Source: Blastococcus sp. HT6-30 (GTDB taxonomy: Bacteria > Actinomycetota > Actinomycetes > Mycobacteriales > Geodermatophilaceae). From it: DNA of 64,000 bases. Location of the stretch: assembly GCF_039729015.1 (NCBI RefSeq), contig NZ_CP155792.1, positions 2,872,001-2,936,000 on the forward strand, read 5' to 3'. Both the position numbers and the translations under genes were made by a program. Below, one piece after another: positions 37,550-44,157 of this stretch (the stretch's first letter is position 1; every line of letters starts with the position of its first letter). The notes beneath the pieces were generated by a model. It was given only the letters and a program-made list of their open reading frames with translations. It had not been told where the DNA came from and searched no databases.

Positions 37550-37555
37550 AGCCTA
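37550..37555 (-). promoter_or_regulatory. Leaderless -10 box, ylbL-like gene
   Basis: TAGGCT on the reverse strand, eight bases before GTG at 37541. Confidence 0.45.
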
Positions 37556-37558
37556 GGT

Positions 37559-37617
37559 GAAGGGCCCCCTGCCCCCACCGGTCGCACGCGCACGGCGGCC
37601 CCTGCAGGGGGCCGTCC
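37559..37617. repeat. Dispersed hairpin repeat, copy B
   Basis: GGCCCCCTGC (37563-37572) and GCAGGGGGCC (37604-37613) are perfect complements. Same family as the copy at 15241. Unlike the others it sits between divergent genes, so it cannot simply be a 3' terminator here. Confidence 0.65.
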
Positions 37618-37658
37618 ACTCCGAGCGAACGCATGCCCCCGGCCGAAGATCGCGCGTC

Positions 37659-37664
37659 TACCGT
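37659..37664 (+). promoter_or_regulatory. Leaderless -10 box, DUF2342 gene
   Basis: TACCGT followed by six bases and ATG at 37671. Confidence 0.5.
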
Positions 37665-37670
37665 GGACGC

Positions 37671-39080
37671 ATGAGCGACGTGCCGTTCGGCTTCGGCCCT
37701 CCCGACCGTGACCCCGAGCGCCGCGACCCCGGCCGCGGCGACCAGGGCGGCGACCCGTTCGGTCTCGGCGCCCTCTTCGGCGGTATGGCCGGCGGGGGCT
37801 CGCCCGAGGACGTGCTCGGCAAGATGCCGCTGTTCGCCGAGCTGCAGAAGCTCATGAACTGGTCGGGCGGGCCGGTCAACTGGGACCTCGCCCGCCAGAG
37901 CGCCATCAGCCAGCTCGCGGCCGGGCACCAGCCGTCGTCGGAGCAGGAGCGCTCGGCGACCGCCGAGGCCCTCCGGCTCGCCGACCTGTGGCTGGACCAG
38001 GTGACCGAGCTGCCCTCCGGCATCGAGCGGACCGCGGCGTGGTCCCGGGTCGAGTGGGTGGAGCAGACGCAGCCGGCGTGGGGCGCGCTGATCGACCCGC
38101 TCGCCGAGCGCGTGGTGGCGGCCATGACCAGCGCCCTGCCCGAGGAGGCGGCCATGTCCTTCGGGCCGATCGCCGGGATCATGGGCCGCATGGGCGGGAT
38201 GATGTTCGGCGCCCAGGTGGGGCAGGCGCTGGGCAGGCTGGCCGAGGAGGTGCTGACCAGCACCGACGTGGGCCTGCCGCTGGCCCCCGCCGGCACCGGG
38301 GTGCTCGTGCCGCAGAACCTCGCCTCGTTCGCCGAGGGGCTCGACCGCCCCGCCGACGAGGTGCGGCTGTTCGTGGCGCTGCGCGAGGCCGCCTCGCAGC
38401 GGCTGTTCGCACACGTCCCCTGGCTGCGCCAGCAGCTCCAGGACGCCGTGCATGCCTACGCCCGCGGCATCACCATCGACCGCGAGGCGATCGAGCGGGG
38501 CATCAGCGAGGCGATGTCCGGCGGCATGGGCGCCGGGCTGGACCCCAGCGACCCCGAGAGCATCCAACGCCTGCTCGGCAGCGGCGTCCTCGAGCCCGAG
38601 GAGACCCCCGAGCAGCAGATGGCGCTGCGCCGCCTGGAGACCCTGCTGGCCCTCGTCGAGGGCTGGGTGGACGCCGTCGTGGCGGCGGCCGCGGCCGACC
38701 GGCTGCCCGGGCACGCCGCCCTCGCCGAGACGATGCGCCGCCGCCGGGCCTCCGGCGGGCCCGCCGAGCAGACCTTCGCCACGCTCGTCGGGCTGCAGCT
38801 GCGGCCTCGCCGGCTGCGCGACGCCGCCACCGTCTGGGGTGCGATGGGTCAGCAGCACGGCAGCGCCGACCGGGACCGGCTGTGGTCGCACCCGGACCTG
38901 CTGCCGACGTCGGAGGACCTCGACGAGCCGCTGGACTTCGTCGCCCGCCAGGGCCTCGACGAGGAGCTCGCCGCGCTGACCGCCGACGACGCCGACCGCC
39001 CGGCGACCGAGGAGCCGTCGACCGGCGACGAGCCCTCCGACGAACCCGGCGACGGCCCCGGCGAGGGCCGGCGCGGCTAG
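37671..39080 (+). CDS. DUF2342 (zincin-like) protein
   Basis: A 469-residue protein of the DUF2342/zinc-dependent-metalloprotease-like family (mycobacterial Rv3195 position). Landmarks: MNWSGGPVNWDLARQSA, a Gly/Met-rich stretch (FGPIAGIMGRMGGMMFGAQVG) and REAASQRLFAHVPWLRQQL. No HExxH is present, and the place where relatives have His (REAAHxRLF) is Ser, so peptidase activity is doubtful. Acidic disordered tail. The stop overlaps the convergent YgjP-like gene (CTAG). Confidence 0.85.
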   Translation: MSDVPFGFGPPDRDPERRDPGRGDQGGDPFGLGALFGGMAGGGSPEDVLGKMPLFAELQKLMNWSGGPVNWDLARQSAISQLAAGHQPSSEQERSATAEALRLADLWLDQVTELPSGIERTAAWSRVEWVEQTQPAWGALIDPLAERVVAAMTSALPEEAAMSFGPIAGIMGRMGGMMFGAQVGQALGRLAEEVLTSTDVGLPLAPAGTGVLVPQNLASFAEGLDRPADEVRLFVALREAASQRLFAHVPWLRQQLQDAVHAYARGITIDREAIERGISEAMSGGMGAGLDPSDPESIQRLLGSGVLEPEETPEQQMALRRLETLLALVEGWVDAVVAAAAADRLPGHAALAETMRRRRASGGPAEQTFATLVGLQLRPRRLRDAATVWGAMGQQHGSADRDRLWSHPDLLPTSEDLDEPLDFVARQGLDEELAALTADDADRPATEEPSTGDEPSDEPGDGPGEGRRG

Positions 39081-39667
39081 TCCACGACGTCGGGCGCCGG
39101 GCCCTCGCCGGCCGCACCGGCGGTGCTGGCCAGCTCGACGCCCTCGAGGAACCCGCGGGCCCGCTCGGCCCGCGGGTACCGGGCGACCAGCGCCCAGAAG
39201 CGCTCGTCGTGGCCGGGCTCGAGCAGGTGTACCAACTCGTGGACCAGCACGTAGTCGACGACGTACTCGGGCATCGACCGCAGCCGGCTGGACAGCCGGA
39301 TCGTGCGGTCGGCCGGCGTGCAGGACCCCCAGCGACGGTGCTGGTTCTCCACCCACCGGACGCTGACCGGTTCGGCGAGCCCGTCGAGGTGCGCGGCCGA
39401 GAGCGCACGGGCCCGCGCCAGCAGTTCGGTGTCGCCGCCGAGGGACCGCTTGCGCCGCTCCTCACGGGTGCGCAGCTTGGCGACCATCTGGGCGACCCAG
39501 CGCTGCTCCTCGGCCGGGCTGAAGGCCGCCGGGATGAGCACCACGGTGCGGCCCATCTCCCGGTAGGCGGTGACCGTGCGGCGGCGGCGCGTGCTCCGGC
39601 GGACCTCCACGACGCCGTCGTCCGCCGGCTCGGGGAGGGCGGTCGCATCGCGAGTCGTTCCGGGCAC
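39077..39667 (-). CDS. YgjP-like (DUF45) metallopeptidase
   Basis: A 196-residue zinc metallopeptidase-like protein. HELVH (143-147) followed by His153 (PGHDERFW) forms the metal site; WGSC (113-116) is the other family signature. The N-terminal third is Arg-rich. GTG at 39667 is seven bases from TACCGT. Related proteins (SprT-like/WLM group) act in DNA-protein crosslink repair, but that is not established for DUF45. Confidence 0.87.
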   Translation of the reverse strand: MPGTTRDATALPEPADDGVVEVRRSTRRRRTVTAYREMGRTVVLIPAAFSPAEEQRWVAQMVAKLRTREERRKRSLGGDTELLARARALSAAHLDGLAEPVSVRWVENQHRRWGSCTPADRTIRLSSRLRSMPEYVVDYVLVHELVHLLEPGHDERFWALVARYPRAERARGFLEGVELASTAGAAGEGPAPDVVD

Positions 39668-39674
39668 GAGGGAG

Positions 39675-39680
39675 ACGGTA
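39675..39680 (-). promoter_or_regulatory. Leaderless -10 box, YgjP-like gene
   Basis: TACCGT on the reverse strand, seven bases before GTG at 39667. Confidence 0.5.
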
Positions 39681-39923
39681 GGACACCGTCCCCGCGTAGC
39701 GCCTGCCCGGAGGCACCCGCTCGGGTGCAGGTCGCACGGACGGTGGACATGACGGCCGCTCCACCCGGTGACGAGGCCCGCGAGCGGTGCGCCGTCCACA
39801 CCCGGACGAGAGCATCCACCCAGCTCGCAGCCGTGCCGGCAACCAGATCGGCTGCGGCGTCCCCGGCCCGTCCCCCGGTTCCGCACAGCGACACGCCTGG
39901 TCGTCCCCATGGGGTCCACAGGG

Positions 39924-39932
39924 TTGTCCACA
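39924..39932 (+). promoter_or_regulatory. Consensus DnaA box
   Basis: TTGTCCACA, the high-GC actinobacterial DnaA-box consensus. A near box (GGGTCCACA, 39912-39920) sits just upstream and a partial one (TGTGGAC) follows at about 40275. No oriC genes are nearby. Confidence 0.45.
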
Positions 39933-40003
39933 GCTGTGGGTGGCCGGCCGCCGCTCCGCGCCTCCCGGCGCCCGCCGACGGCGTCACGGGACGCCCGCGC
40001 GGG

Positions 40004-40009
40004 TAGCGT
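40004..40009 (+). promoter_or_regulatory. Candidate -10 box, DUF5679 gene
   Basis: TAGCGT about 58 bases before GTG at 40067; the leader contains a good GAGGAG site. Confidence 0.4.
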
Positions 40010-40066
40010 TCTCGCGCAACGGCGCCCGGCGTGCGAGCCGAGGCGCCCCGGAGACGAGGAGAACCC

Positions 40067-40219
40067 GTGGCGGAGAGCTACAACGGCTACTGCGTGAAGT
40101 GCAAGGAGAAGCGCGACTTCGACGGCGAGGTCAAGGTCAGCGAGTCGGGCCGCCGCATGGCGCAGGGCACCTGCCCCGTGTGCGGCACCAAGATGAACCG
40201 GATCCTCGGCAAGGCCTAG
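40067..40219 (+). CDS. DUF5679 zinc-ribbon small protein
   Basis: A 50-residue protein with two CxxC knuckles: YCVKCKEKR near residue 8 and CPVCGTKMNRI near residue 37, the DUF5679 pattern. It would bind one zinc. GTG at 40067 has GACGAGGAG upstream and gives the exact family start (AESYNGYC). Function unknown. A strong terminator follows, so it is monocistronic. Confidence 0.87.
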   Translation: MAESYNGYCVKCKEKRDFDGEVKVSESGRRMAQGTCPVCGTKMNRILGKA

Positions 40220-40237
40220 GACCACCAGCACGTCACC

Positions 40238-40267
40238 ACGGCGGCGTCCCCTCGGGGGCGCCGCCGT
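40238..40267 (+). terminator. Intrinsic terminator after the DUF5679 gene
   Basis: ACGGCGGCGTCCCC and its near-perfect complement form a 13-14 bp stem with a 2-3 base loop, followed by TCGTCGTCCTG. Confidence 0.7.
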
Positions 40268-40323
40268 TCGTCGTCCTGTGGACGACGGACCCGCGAGCGC
40301 CGCCCGGCTGCGACCCTGCCGGA

Positions 40324-41433
40324 GTGAGCGACAACGCCCATCCCCTCCTGCCCCCGGCGACACCCCTGCTCCTCGGTGACGGCGCGAGCGTGCAGGTGGG
40401 CGGCGTCGACTCCACCGACGGGCTGCTCCTGGAGCCGGCCGCGGGAATGGCGCCGTTGCTGCGCGGCCTCGACGGGCGTCGCTCGCAGCGGGCCGTCCGG
40501 GCCGACGCCGTGCGCGACGGCCTGGACCCCGGCCTCGTGGACGCGGTGCTGGACGCCCTGCGTGCCGGCGGCCTGCTGACCGACCTGGACGCGGCCGACG
40601 TGATCACGATGGGTGCGGGGCCCGCGGCGGCCGCGCGCGCAGCGGTGGAGCTGCCGTCGGCGGCCGCTGCCCCCCGCTCCTCGGCGTGGCGGGCCCGGCG
40701 GCTGGCCACCGTGGTGGTCGAGGGTGCGACCCGCGCCGGCACCCCGCTCGCGGCGATCCTGGCCGCCAGCGGCATCGGCCGGGTCGTCGTCCGGGACCCC
40801 GGCGTGGTCAGGGCGGCCGACGCGGTGGTGGGCGGGCTGACCGCCGCCGACGAGGGCCGGCCCCGGTCGGTGGCAGCCGCCGACGCGATCCGCCGGGCCA
40901 GCCCGCTGACCGACCTCGGGCCTCTGCCCGCCGGACTGCTGCCCGACCTGACCGTCCTCACCCGGCCGTGGGCCGCCTCCGACCCGCTGGTCGCCGTCGT
41001 CGACGGGCCTCACCTGGTCGCCACCGTGCGGGGCGAGACGGGCGTCGTCGGACCGCTGGTCGTGCCGGGCTCCACCAGCTGCCTGCGCTGCGCCGACCTC
41101 CACCGCCGGGACGCCGACGCGCGCTGGCCCCGCCTCGCCGCCCAGCTGACCGCCACGGAGCCACCCCCGAGCGGCGCCACCCTCACCTGCCTGCTGACCG
41201 CGCTCCTGGCCGCCGGTCAGGTGCTGGCCTTCCTCGACGACTCCGGCGCGCCGGTGACGCTCGGCGCCACCCTCGAGCTGCGGCCACCCGATCTGCTCCC
41301 CCGCCTGCGGCGATGGCCGCCCCACCCGGCCTGCGCCTGCGGCGCTGCCGCTGCCGACGGCTCCCCCTCCGGGCACGACGTTCGGCCCTCTCCCCGGCAG
41401 GACCCCGGTGGAACAGGCGACAATGGCCGCTGA
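40324..41433 (+). CDS. ThiF/TOMM leader-binding-like protein
   Basis: A 369-residue protein resembling the E1-like (ThiF/cyclodehydratase C) half of azoline-forming TOMM enzymes. Key part: PGSTSCLRCADLHRRDAD (Cys253, Cys256) paired with ACACG (Cys337, Cys339), a zinc tetrad. The N-terminal ~95 residues look like a peptide-binding winged helix. The middle has a Rossmann-like stretch but no clear ATP-binding GxGxxG. No YcaO, dehydrogenase or precursor peptide is nearby. It occupies the Rv3196 position in the conserved locus. GTG at 40324 has a weak ribosome site. Role unknown. Confidence 0.75.
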   Translation: MSDNAHPLLPPATPLLLGDGASVQVGGVDSTDGLLLEPAAGMAPLLRGLDGRRSQRAVRADAVRDGLDPGLVDAVLDALRAGGLLTDLDAADVITMGAGPAAAARAAVELPSAAAAPRSSAWRARRLATVVVEGATRAGTPLAAILAASGIGRVVVRDPGVVRAADAVVGGLTAADEGRPRSVAAADAIRRASPLTDLGPLPAGLLPDLTVLTRPWAASDPLVAVVDGPHLVATVRGETGVVGPLVVPGSTSCLRCADLHRRDADARWPRLAAQLTATEPPPSGATLTCLLTALLAAGQVLAFLDDSGAPVTLGATLELRPPDLLPRLRRWPPHPACACGAAAADGSPSGHDVRPSPRQDPGGTGDNGR

Positions 41434-41499
41434 GCGAGCTCACGGGCTCACCGGGCACGACACGGCGCCGCCACGACCGGGCGCCGGCGAGGAGGATGC
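41431..41499 (+). repeat. Dispersed start-proximal repeat, copy 2
   Basis: TGAGCGAGCTCACGGGCTCA opens it (its TGA is the stop of the upstream gene) and GCCGGCGAGGAGG ends it, supplying the ribosome site of the ABC1 kinase. Same architecture as 12865-12941. Confidence 0.6.
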
Positions 41500-42822
41500 G
41501 TGAGTGACGAGCGACCGGTGATGCCAGGGGGGTCGGTCGCGCGGACCGCGCGCCTGGCGTCCCTGCCCCTGGGCGCCGCCGGCCGGGCCACGCTGGGCCT
41601 CGGCAGACGCTTGTCGGGCCAGTCCGCCGACACGGTGAACGCCGAGCTGCAGCAGCGCACCGCCGAGCAGCTCTTCGCCGTGCTGGGGCAGCTCAAGGGC
41701 GGCGCCATGAAGCTCGGCCAGACGCTCTCGGTGTTCGAGGCGGCCGTGCCCGAGGAGATGGCGGCGCCCTATCGGGAGGCCCTCACCAAGCTGCAGGAGG
41801 CGGCGCCGCCGATGCCGGTGCGGACCGTGCACGGGGTGCTGGCCCAGCAGCTGGGCGGCACGTGGCGGCAGCGCTTCGCCGAGTTCGACGACGCGCCGGC
41901 CGCGGCGGCCAGCATCGGGCAGGTGCACCGGGCCACGTGGCGGGACGGCCGCGACGTCGCGGTGAAGATCCAGTACCCGGGCGCGGCGACGGCGCTGATG
42001 AGCGACCTCAACCAGCTGGCCCGGTTCGCCCGGCTGTTCGCGGCGGTCTTCCCCGGCCTGGACGTCAAGCCGCTCATCGCCGAGCTCAAGGCCCGCGTGG
42101 TCGAGGAGCTCGACTACGGGCTGGAGGCCGACGCCCAGCGGGCGTTCGCCGCCGCCTACGCCGGCGACCCGGAGATCGCCGTCCCCCGGGTGGTGGCCAG
42201 CGCCCCCAAGGTCGTCGTCTCCGAGTGGATCGAGGGCAACCCCCTGTCGCGGATCATCGCCGCAGGGAGCCGGGAGGAGCGCGACCGCGCCGGTCGGCTG
42301 CTGGCCACGCTGCACTTCTCCGCGCCGCAGCGCGCCGGGTTGCTGCACGCCGATCCGCACCCGGGCAACTTCCGGATCCTGCCCGACGGCCGGCTGGGCG
42401 TCATCGACTTCGGCGCGGTCGCCCGGCTGCCCGACGGGCATCCCGAGCCGATCGGGCGGCTGCTGAACTGGGCGCTGGCCGGTCGCGCGGCGGAGGTCCT
42501 CGCCGACCTGCGCACGGAGGGGTTCGTGCGGCCGGGGGTGGACGTCGATCCCGAGGCGGTGCTCGACTACCTGCGCCCCCTGCTGGAGCCGGTCACCGGC
42601 CATCACTTCCGCTTCACCCGCGCCTGGATGCAGGAGCAGGCGATACGGATCGGGGACCCGCGGACCGAGGCCAACCGCCTGGGCCGGCAGCTGAACCTGC
42701 CACCGGCCTACCTGCTCATCCACCGGGTCTCGATGGGTTCCATCGGCGTGCTCTGCCAGCTGGACGCAGCGGCCGACTGGCGGGCCATCCTGGAGGAGTG
42801 GCTCCCCGGCTTCGCGGAGTGA
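41500..42822 (+). CDS. ABC1/UbiB-family atypical kinase
   Basis: A 440-residue atypical protein kinase. Family motifs: the KxGQ motif (MKLGQTLS, ~68-75), the Ala-rich nucleotide loop AAAASIGQVH, ATP-binding Lys in VAVKIQYP, catalytic HADPHPGNF and metal-binding IDFGAVARL. No membrane helix at the end. In mycobacteria the gene in this position (Rv3197) lies beside whiB7. GTG at 41500 follows GGAGG by four bases. Substrate unknown, possibly a small molecule or lipid. Confidence 0.88.
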   Translation: MSDERPVMPGGSVARTARLASLPLGAAGRATLGLGRRLSGQSADTVNAELQQRTAEQLFAVLGQLKGGAMKLGQTLSVFEAAVPEEMAAPYREALTKLQEAAPPMPVRTVHGVLAQQLGGTWRQRFAEFDDAPAAAASIGQVHRATWRDGRDVAVKIQYPGAATALMSDLNQLARFARLFAAVFPGLDVKPLIAELKARVVEELDYGLEADAQRAFAAAYAGDPEIAVPRVVASAPKVVVSEWIEGNPLSRIIAAGSREERDRAGRLLATLHFSAPQRAGLLHADPHPGNFRILPDGRLGVIDFGAVARLPDGHPEPIGRLLNWALAGRAAEVLADLRTEGFVRPGVDVDPEAVLDYLRPLLEPVTGHHFRFTRAWMQEQAIRIGDPRTEANRLGRQLNLPPAYLLIHRVSMGSIGVLCQLDAAADWRAILEEWLPGFAE

Positions 42823-42826
42823 CGGC

Positions 42827-42858
42827 GCGGCCCGGGCACCTTGGCGGGCCCGGGCCGC
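42827..42858. terminator. Bidirectional hairpin terminator
   Basis: GCGGCCCGGGC (42827-42837) and GCCCGGGCCGC (42848-42858), a perfect 11-bp stem between the convergent ABC1 kinase and the whiB7-linked small gene. Confidence 0.65.
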
Positions 42859-42885
42859 AGGGCGGTCGGGAGGACCGCGATGAGC

Positions 42886-43050
42886 TCAGTGCACGGCGGC
42901 GCTGGCGCGGGCGGCCCGGCGGACCGCACGCTCGGCGCGACGGGCGGCCCGTCGCGCCAGGTAGAGACGACGGGCGCGGCTGGCGGCCATCGCCTCGGCC
43001 CGGAGCTCGTGCATGCGGCTGCGGGCCATCTCGTGCTCGAGCATGTACAT
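42886..43050 (-). CDS. Small Arg/Ala-rich protein downstream of whiB7
   Basis: A 54-residue, strongly basic helical protein: MYMLEHEMARSRMHELRAEA followed by repeated ARRA/ERAVRRAAR. ATG at 43050 has GAAGGAA six bases upstream. A longer form could start at ATG 43134, which overlaps the whiB7 stop (ATGA) and would add 28 residues. Small basic proteins with MYMLEHE-like starts are widespread in actinobacteria; function unknown. Probably cotranscribed with whiB7. Confidence 0.7.
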   Translation of the reverse strand: MYMLEHEMARSRMHELRAEAMAASRARRLYLARRAARRAERAVRRAARASAAVH

Positions 43051-43130
43051 GGCTGGTTCCTTCGACGGAGTCGGCGGTCCGGCCGCCGGGATGCTGGATG
43101 TCGTGGTGCTGGTGACGGGCGCCGCGGGGC

Positions 43131-43499
43131 TCATGCGGCGACCACCTTGCGGGGGCGGCCGCGGGGCCGCTTCCGGGCGATGACCGCCCCCCGCTCGAAG
43201 ATCTCGCCGCCCCAGACGCCCCACGGCTCGGCGCGCGACAGCGCGCCGGCCAGGCAGGACTCCCGGACCGGGCAGTCCCCGCAGAAGCTCTTGGCGAGCT
43301 CCAGCTGGGCCGGTGCCTCGGCGAACCACAGCTCGGGGTCCTCTACCCGGCAGGGCAGCGGACGCCGGACCGGCGCGGGTCGCAGCGGTGGGCGTGGCCG
43401 CCGCCGGTGGGGTGGGCGGGAACCGGTCGGCGTGGCGCCGTCGGTCCAGGGGAGCCCGGGCCGGCGGTGGGACGTCGGGGGGTCGATCGTCTGCTGCAC
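43131..43499 (-). CDS. whiB7: WhiB7 redox-sensing transcription activator
   Basis: A 122-residue Wbl protein. Iron-sulfur ligands are Cys50, 73, 76 and 82 (CGDCPVRESC); GVWGG (94-98) is the sigma-factor-binding turn; RPRGRPRK (111-118) is the AT-hook that distinguishes WhiB7. It activates intrinsic antibiotic-resistance genes and its own promoter by contacting sigma-A and an AT-rich sequence beside the -35. The N-terminal ~45 residues are a Pro/Arg-rich extension. GTG at 43499 has GGAGGAG upstream. A 535-base leader with ORF and terminator precedes it. Confidence 0.95.
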   Translation of the reverse strand: MQQTIDPPTSHRRPGLPWTDGATPTGSRPPHRRRPRPPLRPAPVRRPLPCRVEDPELWFAEAPAQLELAKSFCGDCPVRESCLAGALSRAEPWGVWGGEIFERGAVIARKRPRGRPRKVVAA

Positions 43500-43584
43500 T
43501 GCCGCTCCTCCTCGTACTCGTCGGGCACGGCCGGCGGGGGTCCGCCGACCGACGTCGGGGCCGGGAGCCGCGGAGGAAAGAAGA

Positions 43585-43619
43585 AGGCCGCGGATCCCGG
43601 GGTTCGGGTTCCGCGGCCT
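43585..43619 (-). terminator. whiB7 leader attenuator (intrinsic terminator)
   Basis: Reverse strand: AGGCCGCGGA, a 15-base loop containing CCCCGGG, TCCGCGGCCT, then TTCTTCTTTCC. A 10-bp GC stem followed by a U-rich run, 21 bases after the upstream ORF stop and about 85 bases before whiB7. Would stop transcription before whiB7 unless an alternative fold forms. Confidence 0.75.
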
Positions 43620-43639
43620 CGAGGAGGACCGGTGAGCGG

Positions 43640-43960
43640 CTAGCTCAGCGGTCTCCCGGGGACTCGGAGCCCGGGGGTGGTGGCGTCGTCCTGGGGCAGG
43701 TACGTGGGCGCGAGAAAACGCTCGACGACGTGCTGCGACTCGGGGCGCCGGATGGCGACCGGGGCGACGCGGGACGAGCCCGTGCCGGCGGTCGACCCGA
43801 TCAGGCCGGTGGCCACGTTCCCGCGGGTGCCGGCGGCGACGGACGGACCGGTGCCCTGGATGAGGACGGTGGCACCGGTCGTGCTCAGGCCACCCTCGCG
43901 CACGTCGGCGCCGCCCCGCACGAGGAGGTCGGAGGCGGCGGCCCAGGTCATGCTGGTCAT
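43640..43960 (-). CDS. 106-codon upstream ORF in the whiB7 leader
   Basis: ATG at 43960 follows AAGGAGGGGGAGC, about 75 bases from the predicted transcript start, and the frame ends 21 bases before the attenuator hairpin. The product (MTSMTWAAASDLLVRGGADV, rich in Gly/Thr/Val) has no family I recognise. By analogy with mycobacterial whiB7 and Streptomyces wblC leaders, its translation state may control terminator folding; ribosome stalling by antibiotics would then permit whiB7 expression. It is longer than the short leader ORFs usually described, so it could also be a genuine protein. Confidence 0.6.
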   Translation of the reverse strand: MTSMTWAAASDLLVRGGADVREGGLSTTGATVLIQGTGPSVAAGTRGNVATGLIGSTAGTGSSRVAPVAIRRPESQHVVERFLAPTYLPQDDATTPGLRVPGRPLS

Positions 43961-44040
43961 CGAAGCTCCCCCTCCTTCCTGGGCCCGCGCCCCGGCCGGT
44001 CGGCCGGGCGCGCAACGGGGTGCAGCTCGTGTGCGACGGA

Positions 44041-44080
44041 ACACTAGGACCCCGCCGGAACCGGGGTCAATCGAATTGAT
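44041..44080 (-). promoter_or_regulatory. whiB7 promoter with AT-rich WhiB7 site
   Basis: Reverse strand: -35 TTGACC (44065-44070), 18-base spacer, -10 TAGTGT (44041-44046). Directly upstream of the -35 is ATCAATTCGA (44071-44080), an AT-rich island in very GC-rich DNA, exactly where the WhiB7 AT-hook binds in known targets. TCAAT/ATTGA also form an inverted repeat there. Predicts autoactivation. Confidence 0.7.
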
Positions 44081-44157
44081 CGCGGCGTCTCCGAACGGAG
44101 TTCCCGCCGGTCTCGGAACCGCCTGCCGTCGCCCTCGGCGGCGGCATCCTCACCGGA

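Larger units (their letters stand above)
39668..40066. other. 399-bp intergenic region between divergent genes
   Basis: No gene supported; open frames crossing it have no homology. It holds the YgjP-like promoter at one end, the DUF5679 promoter at the other and a perfect DnaA-box sequence near the middle. Confidence 0.5.

Noticed and set aside
37542-39356. Extended reverse frame upstream of the YlbL-like protease
   Set aside because: It is antisense to the DUF2342 gene; the real protein starts with a signal anchor at 37541 and has a leaderless -10 box.
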